This document shows, piece by piece, positions 35,390 through 46,842 of a stretch of 64,000 nt of DNA. The notes beneath the pieces were generated by a model that saw nothing but the letters and a program-made list of their open reading frames with translations, was not told where the DNA came from and searched no databases. The translations under genes and the position numbers were made by a program. The stretch's first letter is position 1. Every line of letters begins with the position of its first letter. The stretch covers positions 15,746,215 through 15,810,214 of the forward strand of contig OX326961.1 in assembly GCA_946800325.1 (NCBI GenBank). The letters are read 5' to 3'. This stretch comes from Luzula sylvatica. Its lineage: Eukaryota > Streptophyta > Magnoliopsida > Poales > Juncaceae.

Positions 35390-36814
35390 TGGGGACTTGT
35401 TGAGTTTATTTTGAAATAAAGATCGGAGTTTGTGGAGATTTACATGGAGAGAGAAGAAATTTTATTGCAGGAGATATACTCGAGAAGAAGAAGAAGATGA
35501 ATAAGCCGGCTAGGGCAAGAAAATGGCGGCGGTTGCATTATTTACTAACTTGCAGTCGAAATTCGGGAATTGTAATTCTTAGGGTTGGTATTTGGTAAAC
35601 TGTTTTTTTAAAGTTTTATACCGGATTGCAGTTTCTAGAAGAAAAAAGAAAAAAAAAGATGTGATCGGTGGATTTGGTTTCTAGGATCTGAGATGTAAAC
35701 TTAAATAGATTTCCTAATTTGATTAGGGGGTAGAATTTTAATTATGAATTTTATTTTTATATCATCCTATTGTAGAATTGTAAAATCTTGATATAATGAA
35801 TTATAACAGAGTAGAGTATGATGACTAGAGCTGGCAAAACGTGACCCGATCTGAAAAAATGACTCGATCCGTCCGAACCCGAACCAAACAATATTGAAAA
35901 GTAAACGACTCAAATCCAAAATGGTACCGAAATCGAATGACCCGAACCCGAAATCCGAACGACCTGAGACCCAAACTAACCCGAAAGGTCGAAACTCATG
36001 GCCAGATTGATCCAAAACTCACGAGGCGAATGACCCGAAACTCACGACCAGAATGATCTAAAATTCACAAACCGAATGATCTTAAAAATAAGTAAAATTA
36101 TAATAAATTACTACATATCATAAAAAAAATCTTTTGATTAATTGGTAGAACAATTATCTACTTAATGAGGGGCCATGAGTTTGAATCCGTACAAACAAAA
36201 ATTTTATTTTATTTACTAAAATATAAGGAAACTATGAGAATTAACCAGTTGTTCCTTACTCGAAGACTTTTACTCGTAATTCATCGTGAATTCGTTTTCT
36301 CAGACAGCCAACAGTTGTTCTAGTTCAACCGTTGAATATTTTTGCGTCATCTCTACTTTCCCTCTCAATCTCCTCAAGACACTTCTCCAAAGTCTCCTTC
36401 GCAACTCTTGGATTAACCAGAATAATTACTTAAAATGTTTGCTAGGAAGGAAAAAATCACATAAATGTACTTGTATATATATATGTGGATAATTAGATTG
36501 TACACATTCAACTTTTGACTAAAGTCACACTTTTCGTTCCGTAACGGAAGCTTTTGTTCCCGAACGAAAGTATCGGCATTTTCATTATATCATATATTAT
36601 AACTTATCATATATATAGTCCCTGTCTTAATACATATCATCTCAGACTCTCGCTTGAATTATAACTTAATACTTGTATATCTAATATGCATTTTGTCGGG
36701 ACTTTCCGCACTTATGTACCACACATGGAACAACAAAACATGACGAAAATCACTCAAAACCTAGGATCTAGTTGAAATAAAATTACAATAAATTATCATA
36801 TTTATGGACCTATT
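35390..36814. other. Upstream region of BPM gene and intergenic
   Basis: Purine-rich 5' leader candidates lie just upstream of the BPM gene. At 35826-36080 a tract starting TAGAGCTGGCAAAACG with CCCGAACCCGAA motifs looks like one half of an hAT-like element. No gene is seen. Confidence 0.45.
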
Positions 36815-37160
36815 CATGGGCCTAATTAAGCTTGTTTAAAACTTGTTTATATTTTGGGCCTTAATAATGCACAGAGATTAACCACAAAGTGGACTGAAAA
36901 TGTATTTTGTGGAGTTCTAGAAACAAAATGAAATATCATTTGATATTTTGAAAGGCTTCAACAATGCAATTTGTAGTAGACAAATTTTTCAGAATAATTT
37001 TGTAAGTTTGGTTGTTTTTCTTTAGTTGACTTTCTAAAATCACCCGATTAAAAAATGCATTCAAAATTTCATGAATTTGTAGTGGTTAAAACTCAAGACA
37101 CATTGACTATTTAAAATGCATTAGGCAACCGTAACAAATCTGTATATATTTAAAAAGTAT
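36815..37160 (+). repeat. Dispersed repeat R, copy 1
   Basis: It aligns with the repeat at 39750-41374 (GTTCTAGAAA, TTTTGAAAGGCTTC, GAATTTGTAGTGGTT strings) in the same orientation and with 46843-47654 in reverse. It lacks the foldback element found in copy 2. Identity of the repeat is unknown. Confidence 0.6.
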
Positions 37161-38319
37161 AGTATAGGATTCGATTATGTACTGATTAATATAATTGGAT
37201 ATTATCTACTAATTAATATAATTGGATTAGTACAGGATTCGATCATCTACTAATTTATATAATTGGATTAGTATAGGATTAGATTATCTATTAATTACAA
37301 ATCTCTATATATTTAATACGATTTACTATGTATTATGATTTATCATTTAATATAATTTGACATTTGATGTACTTATAATGTATTGTCCAATACATAAATA
37401 GGTTAAGAGAATATTAAATATATAATCATTTTCTAAAATAAATTAGTGATTTAATGCAATTTCATATTAATACTTCTGATGTATTATTGTATATCCTTAG
37501 TCGGAGGAGGTCCTCCGTTTGGACATATGCTGATTTAATGAGTAATTTCACATTATAAAAATAATTTAACTTAATTCAATTTACATCGTACATCTCATCA
37601 TCCTGCTGGCAATCATGTTGCGAGAGCATATTGTGTAGAATAATTTTGATTTAATTGCTCATTTTTTATGTTTACATAATTTGTCTACATTTTTATTTTG
37701 AATCCATTAGATATTTACAAGAAGACGCGTCATTAATTTGGTTTGGATCACTAGACACTTATTTGGTTTGATTTTCTTCATTAATTTAAATATCGATTTT
37801 TATAATTTTTATTCTTTTGTAGTTATTATTTTGCAACTTATTATTTTGTGTGTTATTATTTTGCAAGTTATATTCTACCAAGCAATGTGATTATAGTCTT
37901 ATTTGTTGCGCATCATATGATTCAAATCTGACGATTAATATCAAATTCAATATTTATCGTGACAAAAAAATAAAAAATAAAAAAAAATTAAGTAAAACAC
38001 AACTATTATCTTGATTATCTTATAATTCAATGAATTCTGGTGTTATAATAGATCGTATTAAATTAGTCTCTTCGTATTTTTTTCTCGAAAAAATGACGAT
38101 TTTTAGTTATATATTATGTATCTTATGCTAATCATTCACAATTCATTTTAATTTTTGAGTTCCATATAAATATGATTCCGACATAATCTTTTCTCTAACT
38201 ATAATTTTTGAAAAAAAAAAGTTATGTAAGTAAAACAATGCAAAATAACACAAATAAACATTTTAATATTTATTATTTTTATTTAAAATCTATAATTTTG
38301 AAAATACTATATACTAATA
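37161..38319. other. AT-rich intergenic
   Basis: Nothing gene-like. A short tandem repetition of AATTGGATTAGTA-type units lies at about 37165-37290. Confidence 0.5.
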
Positions 38320-39400
38320 TTGAAGGAAATACAGTTTTGGATCAACGCTAAAATGGTACGTAGAAAGACAAACGAACGTACGCGTTCGTGGACATAAGAA
38401 ACAGTTTTAGTAAAACTGCAATAACTTTCAGATAACGACTCCAATTTGAATGGTTCAAATTGGGCTAGATAGATAATGAGATTATCTAGAACTTTCATAA
38501 AGAAATATATTTCATTTGAGCGAAGTATCAGTGTAGTTTTAATGAAATACCGAAAGGATGCGACAGTTTGACATATAGTTAGTAAAACCATCATAACTTT
38601 CGCATCCGAACTCCAATTGGGCTGGACCAAATTGGGTTGGAAATATAATAAGATTATCTACAACTTTCGTGAAGGTTTAAAGTCGGTTGGAACGATTTAA
38701 CAATTTCGTTTCAACAGAATACTGAAAGGGTGTATGCAGTTTCTGTTTGAAAAGGTGTATAGTAGATATACATACCTTTTGGCCCATCATTATCCTATAC
38801 TGTATAAATAAGATGTTTTTCTCTCTCTCTCTAGTTAGACAATTCAGAATCAGATTATTCAATTCAGTCCAGAAATTAGAGAGACTCTTATCAAGGTGTT
38901 GAAATATTGCGAAGAGAAAGAGAGAAAGAGAAAAGAGGAGAAAAGAGTTTTCTCCATCTAGAGAATCGAAAGCAATCATGCAACTTCGCCGGTGCATCGT
39001 CTAGGCAGGTGCATCCGCGACCGAGATGCTACTACTCACGGTGGATACGGATAGAGGAGCGACATTTGTGGCTTTTCGTTTGTGATCAAACCGGAGAAGT
39101 AAAGTAGTGAAAGACTGTGGAAGCGTGTGGACATGGGACGCACGAAGACAACCGGAGACGTGTCAAAACGGTTGGAGACGTGTGGTATGGGACGCACGGG
39201 CTAGTCACCAACGTGACACCAAAGAAGAGAAGGATTTGAGCGATCAACCCGTCGTGCGTGATAAATTTCACGCAGGTAATCGTCTATCCTACTTTGCATC
39301 GTATCCTCGATATCGAAACGTGATCTCGGAATTTTGGTAACCGGACCGGGCCTTCATATCCGCTGCGCGGGCCCGGGGACGGAATAATTCCCTACAAATA
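38320..39400 (+). mobile_element. Possible solo LTR or LTR fragment
   Basis: The left part has two diverged direct blocks (about 38400-38510 and 38570-38690) sharing CAATAACTTTC/CATAACTTTCG, GACTCCAATT and AGATTATCTA. This internal duplication is common in U3 regions of plant Ty3-type LTRs. A TATA-like CTGTATAAATAAG at about 38799, a CT-rich leader and a non-repetitive GC-richer tail follow. No internal domain or second LTR is visible, so this is tentative. Confidence 0.35.
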
Positions 39401-39749
39401 TTTTGTCCAATTTTTTTTCTTCTGGGATTGTATTATTCGAAAACCTTATTCTTCTTAACCTCTTTACGCTCCCTCTTGGCTCGGAATCCTAGATACGGCA
39501 ATGACGCACTGTACAATCTTAGATCCGCCCGATCATTTGTATACCTCAATGCCTCATTGTTCGTACACTCTCTTGGTGGATTGGCTCTGACAATGACGCA
39601 CTGTACAATGACTCCGGGGGTGACATGTTTTAGAGTGCCTCATCGTCAGGGGAGCAGTGAATTCTCATTTTTATGGGACCTAACCATGGGCCAAATTGGT
39701 ACTTGTTTATATTATGGGCTTTGAAATCCATTGAGATTGAACACAAATT
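39401..39749. other. Intergenic with a 19-bp direct repeat
   Basis: CAATGACGCACTGTACAAT occurs twice, near 39499 and 39590. No gene recognised. Confidence 0.45.
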
Positions 39750-41374
39750 TGGCTCAACCTGGTATATTCTTGTTTGGGGGACTAAAAATTATAGGGGAAT
39801 TCTTCAAAACCTCCTAATTTTTCTGATAATTATGAAAAAACTCTCTATATTTTTAAATTCTCTCAAAAACTCTCTATATTTTTTGCTTCCATCAAAAATC
39901 CCCTAACATTTTTAGATTTCCTAAAAAAACCCCTATTTTTTTGTTATGATTTTGATGATGACCATTATACGCCTTCTCATAATTTATTTTATAAATATTT
40001 TAATTTAATAAATAATAAATAGATATTAAAATACAAAAAATAAATAATACATAGATATGAAAATATTATAATAAATAATATATCGATATTAAAATATTAT
40101 TATAAATAATACATAGATATTATAATATTATAATAAATGATACATGTATATTAAAATATTATAATAAATGATACATAGATATTAAAATATTAATAATTGT
40201 TGAAAATCATATTTTAATAACAATATATTATTTATTATAATTTTTAATATCTATGTATTATTTATTATAATATTTTTATATTATGTATTATTTATTATTT
40301 ATTTTTAACATTTTTTTATTTTTTTATAATAGTTTAATATATATTTATTATTTATTAAATTTAGAGATTTATAAATAAAATTATGGGGGTATAGTGGTCC
40401 TTTTTAAAAAACATAACAAAAAGGTAGGGAATTTTTAAGGAAATCTAAAAATGTTAGTGGGTTTTTGGAAGAAACAAAAAATATATGAGATTTTTGAGGG
40501 AATCTAAAATAAATGGGGGTTTTCTAAAAAGACAGGGATTTGAAGAAAAGTTAGGAGGTTTTTGAAAAATTCCCCAAAATAATATTTTGCGGTGTTCTAG
40601 AAAGAAAATAAATATCATTGACATTTTGAAAGGCTTCTTTCAACAATGCAATTTGTAGTTGACAATTTTTGCGCAATGAATTTGAAATCTTTATTGTTTT
40701 CTTTAGTTGACCATTTATAAAATTACCTAATAAAAAACATGCATCGGAAACTTCATGAATTTGTAGTGGTTCAACCTCAAAAACATTGACTATTTTAAAT
40801 GCAGTAGGCCACCAATAACAAATCTGTACATATATTTAGAAAAATATAGCATAGGATTAGGTAACACTTTATTAAATTTTTTAATTTTTCAAAATCTTAA
40901 TAAAAGATTAATTTAAGGAAATAATATGGCTGATAAAAGACAAAAATGGTCATGAACCATAATCAATTAAATAAAAGGCAAAGATAGTCATTCATCATAA
41001 TCAATTAAACAAAAGCCAAAAATTTGAATGACACGAAGGGTTTGAAAATGACGAGTCTAGTTTTATTAGCATTCAAACTAAATTGTTTCAAAGTAGACTT
41101 TGGATACTTTTAAATATAATAATTAAATCATAATCAATTTTATTTTATATTTTACAATCTAGCATTACATTTAATTATTTAACTTAATTATACTAAATTT
41201 TATTTACATTCAATTATAGTGAAACAAAGAAATAAATTTTGAATTTTGAGTTTATCATGTACAGGTGTTATTTATTCTTTGTTTGTTTATTTTTAGAAAA
41301 AAGAAAAAGCATTCAAAAGTCAGCTTTTTCTTTTGACAAATCAAAGGGTTGACTAATCATCATGAACAACCCTT
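39750..41374 (+). repeat. Repeat R, copy 2: left arm of an inverted repeat
   Basis: Apart from the foldback element inserted at 39785-40580, this tract is the inverted counterpart of 46843-47654. The outer end begins GGCTCAACCT and the inner end is CATCATGAACAACCC. With its partner it encloses the WRKY gene. Confidence 0.8.
39785..40580. mobile_element. Foldback element, family B, second copy
   Basis: Left end GGGGAATTCTTCAAAA, right end TTTTTGAAAAATTCCCC, AT-rich palindromic interior like 17214-18285. It interrupts repeat R between GGGGACTAAAAAT and ATTTTGCGGTGTTCTAG; copies 1 and 3 are continuous at that point. Flanking AAAATTAT and AAAATAAT may be a diverged target duplication. Confidence 0.8.
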
Positions 41375-41640
41375 TCAACAGCTGTATGCTTGGTTCCTTT
41401 TCTACACCCTGAAGTCTACTACTTTCCACCAATAATATGAAGTGGCAAAATCTTATTGTTTCACTAAAATGTTATCTATTTCTTAAAATCACAACTTAAA
41501 TTATTTCCAAATTATAAAAAATACTGAAAAGAAAATAAAATAAATTTGCTTTGGTAGAAAGTAGTAAAATTTAGTTTGATCATGAAAGAAATAGCATGTT
41601 AATTTAGTTCCTTTTATTTTATAAAGTCAATGTTGACATT
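41349..41640 (+). promoter_or_regulatory. WRKY gene upstream region with W-box motifs
   Basis: TTGACT (core W-box TTGACY) lies at 41349-41354 inside repeat R and, on the other strand, at 41625-41630. A CT-rich stretch typical of a plant 5' leader precedes the start codon. W-boxes are bound by WRKY proteins, so autoregulation is possible; this is inference. No unambiguous TATA box was fixed. Confidence 0.35.
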
Positions 41641-41797
41641 AAGAGCTTTATACCTATCTTCCCTTTGAAGTCTTCTTGATAATTCTTCATTCACACAAAT
41701 TCCTCTTCTTCTTCCAAGTCCTCTCCTCTTCATCTTCAACACACCCAAATCAGCAAAAATACCTTGATTGTATATTTTCTTCAATCAAATTCAATTC

Positions 41798-43203
41798 ATG
41801 GATTTTGATCCGTCAAAGACTGATCAAAATACGGGCAAACCAACAAACCGGGCTCGTTTTCGCCATGATCCAATTCCATCACAAGAGAATTCTTCATATC
41901 CATTATGTATGGATTCCTCTGATATGCCTTCCAAGAAGATGAAGTTGGCTTCGTCTGAAAGTCAAATTTATCGATCGGTGGTAACCGGAGAAGGTAGTGT
42001 TTATAACAATAGATCGACCACCACGAGTTTTCATAACGCGGTAGCCTCGACTTCGCTAGCCGGTATGAGTACAATTGAAGAAGGATCTATTCATAATGGC
42101 AAGAGAGGTGGAAACTTCAGACAACCGAGTATGTGTATGAGTACCGAAACAAGCGGAATTCAAGAGGAAACGGTTTATAGTGGAAGAAGAGGTGGTTTTT
42201 CTGCTTTTTCGAAACCGTCAACCACGACGGCCATGCCCGGAGCAGAAGAGGGAACGGTCTACAATGGCAAGAGAGGCGGGACCTTGTTACAAAATCCATT
42301 GATGACTTGGGCTACAACTACAACCACTACAGAAGAAGGAAAAATACAAATGATCTCATTTCAAGAAACCAATACAAGGTAATTGATGATAATTTTTGAA
42401 ATTAGTGGGATAGAGATATCAAATTCAGAGAATTAAAATATTTGTGATTTCATTGAAACAGTCTGCAACGAGAATCCTCTGCTTATAGAGACGCGATGAA
42501 TGATAGAAACGTAGATGGTGCGAATCATGCTAGCACGTCGGGTCGAAAAAGAAGGTACCCAAAATCTTTCTCTCTTTTCTTCTGTTCGAAACAAATAAAA
42601 TTTAAATATTATTACCTCGTATTAACAAGAAAAATTAAATCTATTTTAAATGCAGAATGGTGGACGTGCCCGAAGGTAAAACGGACAAACTGGACACGAT
42701 CCGTGTTCCGGTTTTTAAATCGGGACAGTCGGAGATGCCGCCAGATGGTTACAGATGGTGGAAGTGCGGCCAGAAAACAATTAAAGGATCCATGTACCCA
42801 CGGTAATTATTTAATTCGATATATCGAAACCCTTTGACAAAATCATAGAAGTAAATAATCAAATGAGTAAATTCTAAATAGTACAAAATTTAATTGTTTC
42901 AGGAGTTATTACAGGTGCGAGACGATAAAACAATGTTTGGCAAAGAAAAACGTAATGAAAGCATCGGACGACCCGTCGATGCTAGTCATCAAGTACAAAA
43001 AGAAGCACAGCCATCCACCTCTAGATAATTCGACGATTCAAACTTCACATGTATCTGCCGCACCTCTAGAAAACCAATTGCGCGGTACTCCAAAATCGAT
43101 ATGTAATATCGATCTTAATGTTACTTCGCACTCGGACTGTGAGATGAGTGATAATGTGGATACAGATCTTAATGTTACTCCGCATTTTTTCAACTTCTTG
43201 TAG
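41798..43203 (+). CDS. Divergent WRKY transcription factor, WWKCGQK signature
   Basis: Four exons (41798-42378, 42462-42554, 42656-42802, 42903-43203) with GT-AG introns and consistent phase give 373 residues. The WRKY domain spans about 253-320. The start is DGYRWWKCGQK, where the canonical WRKYGQK has R to W and Y to C. The zinc ligands C-x5-C-x23-H-x-H are intact, and an intron splits the domain at PR/SYYRC as in many WRKY genes. The N-terminal 190 residues carry repeated EEGxVYNGKRGG-like motifs. The C-terminus has DLNVTS and DLNVTP; the latter fits the DLNxxP form of the EAR repression motif. A lysine/arginine-rich GRKRR before the domain may act in nuclear import. Likely a nuclear DNA-binding repressor, but the altered heptapeptide makes W-box binding uncertain. 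ATG chosen as first Met of the continuous exon. Confidence 0.88.
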
Positions 43204-44399
43204 ATTATAGGAATTTTTTTTTTCATTTTTGTTGTGACTTTAGTGCGTTTTTTTGTAGAATAGTCCCTCGAAATGGCGCAATTTTGTAGAGGGGTTTTTG
43301 TCAATATTTGTTGACTTGTACAGTGTAGATATTATATCCCACCAATTAAACATTTTATAACAATTAAATACTGAGTGATATGAGATGCAAATTTTTATTA
43401 TTGAGTATTTAGCCGATCTAATCTAACAATCTTTAAATTTTCTTTCACTAACATCACTCCCCACTAATTTTTGGGCCCCTCATTTTCAATTTAAAAGCCA
43501 TAAAGACAAACACCATGTCAAACGGCCTTTCTTATAATGGCGTACATGAAGGGCCCACGATATAAAATGTATATCATAATGTTTCTGGTAATGCAATCTT
43601 TAACATTTTTTTTTTCTTAACATATTTATTTTTATTATGATCATTCTTTCATGAATAAACTTTATTCTGAATAATAACAATAATATCAAATAAACCGTAA
43701 AACCATATAGTACTAAACAATTATAACCTGAAAATCTTAGAACTACATTATAAACTAATAGCTAAACTAGGAAAATACTCGCTATAAACTAATACCAAAA
43801 CTAGGAAAATACTCGCGCTATGCGGCGAAAATTTTATTTATGTTTTTCATTGTAATACAAAATACACATTTGTATGATAACATTGATAATATCATTTCAA
43901 AATAATATTATTCAGACTCATTTATCTATGATTATTCATATATTTTACGACTATTTTACATTATGATAACACAAAATCTCATTTTCTAATCAAATAATAA
44001 CACTTATATTAGTGTCATTATATAGTGATATATGAGATATATTACAATTTTAAGAATAAACATAACAATAAATATTATATCCTTGCTCACAATATTTCAT
44101 ACAATATCAAATATAAAAGTAATGAATTATACGACATATGTAGTAACACGTCAATAGTACTAATATTTTTTTCTTGATTCAAAATGCATGATGTAAAATA
44201 ATGACACATAAATGACTACACAAAATATGATCTTCAAAAAATCTACAAAAAATTAACAGTTGAGATCAAAACACATCACTGAAAAGTGTATAAGATGAAT
44301 CCACATCACAAAATATAATGGTCAATAATCATGAATAATCGTGATGATGTGGCTTCATGAGGAGCCTCAAAAATAGGTGCAAAATAAGGGGTGGGTAAA
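43204..44399. other. Intergenic downstream of WRKY gene
   Basis: No gene. It contains a Helitron-like terminus on the minus strand at about 43801. Confidence 0.5.
43767..43835 (-). mobile_element. Helitron-like 3' terminus with duplicated end
   Basis: Read on minus: a GC-rich hairpin-like CGCCGCATAGCGCG, then AGTATTTTC, then CTAG followed by T. A ~34-bp segment containing CTAGGAAAATACTCGC occurs twice in tandem at the very end. The 5' end was not found. Confidence 0.35.
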
Positions 44400-45422
44400 T
44401 TAGGGGGTGTTTGGATGCATGGAATTAGAGATGGAATTCAATCTTAAGATTCCTATAATTCAAATTCTTTGTTTGTCATATGGAAGTAGGAAGTGAATTA
44501 GATGGTGAAGCATCTCATTTTTCTATTTTTGTTGTAAATTGTAATTCCAAAAAAAATTGAAGTGTCAAAGTTGAGCATCTTTATATAATTATTAAAATCA
44601 ATATAATTAATATCATTGTGTTATTATAATTATTAATCAATATAATTAATGTTATATTATATTATTGTATGGATAAAATAATTATTTTAATTATAATAAT
44701 ATAAAAGTACATTTAATATTTTAATATTATTATTGTTTAATTGCTAATATTATAGTAATTATATTAAAATAATAAAATAATTGTATAAATTATAATATAG
44801 ACAAATAAATAAAATATAATATAATATTATAATGATATATAAGTACATTAAATATTTTTATATTATTATTTAATTGCTAATTTTAGAGTAATTGTATTAA
44901 AATATTAAAATAATTATTTTAATTATAATATATATTAATAGATAAAATATAATATTACAATAATATAAAAGTGCATTTCATATTTTTTATATTATAATTA
45001 TTTAATTGCTAAAATTATAATAATTATATTAAAATTATAAATAATTATTTGAATTATAATATATATTAGTAGATAAAAGATAAAATTATAATAATATAAA
45101 AGTACATTAAATATTTTTATATTTGTATTATTATTTAATTGCTAATATTATAGTAATTATATTAAAATAATTATTTTAATTATAATATATTTTTTATCAA
45201 ACTAATATTATTATTCTTTGTCAATTTTAATGAAATATATTTTTTACATTTCTAATAACAAAATTTCAAAGTTTTACAAACAACCAAAAAATAAATTATA
45301 TTTTTCAGGATCTTATAATTTGGACATCCAAACGTACTGTAAAATTACTAATTCCAAAAAAATTTACTCCTCCGCCTTAGAATCCAATTCCACTCTACTA
45401 ATTCCACTTGGTAAAAAGCCCT
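44400..45422. mobile_element. Nonautonomous DNA element, ~1 kb
   Basis: The left end GGGGTGTTTGGATGCATGGA and the right end CCACTTGGTAAAAAGCCC are imperfect inverted counterparts, and ATGGAATTAGAGATGGAATT near the left pairs with AATTCCACTCTACTAATTCC near the right. The interior is AT-rich with repeated TAATTATTTTAATTATAAT blocks. A truncated relative lies at 9300-9606. Confidence 0.6.
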
Positions 45423-45504
45423 GACATAAAACAATTCACCACTATAATATTTCAATCTCCAAAATTCAATAAAAAAAATAAATTGTCGTCATTATACCTT
45501 ACTT

Positions 45505-45890
45505 CTAATATCAGAAGGCTGTTAAGGAGCTGCCACATGGCGTGTCCTGTGCCCTCCACGTGCCATTCTTTTTTTTTTAACTTTTTTAGATTTCGCGGGG
45601 TGCACGTGGCATGTCCCTTGCCCGCCACGTGGCATTTAAAAAAAAAAAAAATTCAAAGTGTTCAATTTTGAAATTTCAGGGGGGTTGTTGAGGAGCTTTC
45701 AAGTGGCATGTCGTGTGTCCGTCACATCGCCTTTATTATTGTTTATTTTATTTTTTTACATTTTTGCAAATTTGAGATTTCGCAAGGAATGTATGAAAAT
45801 AAGATATGTCGCGTGGAATGCTCTGTGCCCGCGACGTCGTCATTTTTTTTTCAAATTATTTCAATTTTGAGATTTCGCAGGACATATACG
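45505..45890 (+). repeat. Imperfect ~90-110-bp tandem repeat with CACGTGGC motifs
   Basis: About four diverged units share GATTTCGCRGGG, then a variant of CACGTGGCATGTCC, then CCCGCCACGTGGCATT and a T-rich spacer. Open frames here are repeat artefacts. It lies just upstream of a Helitron-like end. Confidence 0.6.
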
Positions 45891-45966
45891 AAAATATAAT
45901 AACAACACATCTACACAAAAAAATAAGAAGCAAAAACAGAAAAAAAATACAATCGACTATAACAAA

Positions 45967-45999
45967 CTCGCGCAATTGCGCGAGAGTATCGCTAGTGTA
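45967..45999 (+). mobile_element. Helitron-like 3' terminus
   Basis: The perfect palindrome CTCGCGCAATTGCGCGAG is followed by AGTATCG, CTAG and T, matching the hairpin-CTRR-T layout of plant Helitrons. The tandem repeat above may be part of the same element. No 5' end was identified. Confidence 0.5.
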
Positions 46000-46104
46000 G
46001 TTACTAAAGCTATACTTTTAACATATTTCATGACCAGCATTCCCAAATCAAAACCAAGAACAGACCACATCCATGCACAAACCTTATTTCACAAAACCTA
46101 CTTG

Positions 46105-46821
46105 TTACTACTACCCTTTAACTAGCAATCCTAGGTCAAAACCAAAAAACGAAATCACATTATCATGAAACGGTAATTTCTGGCCAGACCCATTTTCAAG
46201 GTTGTATCTAATAAGATAAGACCCAATATGCGACCTCTTGAGATAATATATGCAACTATGTCGAAGCCCAGGATAACCACTGAACGTTAAAAACAAACCA
46301 CCTTCTAAATGGTGCACGATCAAAACAAAAACAAAAAAAATTGAAAAGAGCAAGGAGCATGAAACATGCTTTTTTAAGTTCAGTTGTATTAATGGGATAA
46401 AACATACAATTACACGACCTTACATAATTTGAGAAGTAAATTCAACTAATAAGCTGCCTAGTTCATGAATTAAATAGAAAAATTAAAGGTTTGCTAGGAT
46501 CCAGCTATGAACCAAATTCATAATGTTATCAAATAGGAGAATTCGAGTTTTCTCCGTATGGTTGAAGATTTTACTGTTCGTTCTTTTCATATTGACCATA
46601 AACGAGCGGCCTAATTTTTCTTTTTCATATTGATCCAGCTATGACCCAATATTGCACGAGCAAATATTGATCCGCAATGTTATTTTTCTTTGGCGGACAA
46701 AATCGAGGAGATCAGGGAGTTTCTTGGCGATGAGGTGAACTAACTCTTGGTTTAGCTCCGACCAGTTTCTCTCTCGAAACGGAAGAGCTTCTTCCGTCAC
46801 GGCAGTGCAAATTCCGGCCAT
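46105..46821 (-). pseudogene. F-box/KIB-type gene with large internal deletion
   Basis: The first 42 codons (from ATG at 46821, MAGICTAVTEEALPFRERN and the F-box start LIAKKLPDLLDFVR) match the gene at 52.1-53.3 kb. The sequence then jumps directly to what corresponds to the C-terminal KNNIGDQFLLA region. After about 250 bp of unrelated sequence a C-terminal part resumes (46353-46111: HHLEGG, CIYYLKR, LIRYNLENGSGQKLPF). So the beta-propeller middle is gone and the end is displaced. It helps show what the damaged end of the other copy once encoded. Homology upstream stops about 20 bp before the ATG, where repeat R begins. Confidence 0.75.
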
Positions 46822-46842
46822 GGAGAATTGAGAGCAAATTCA

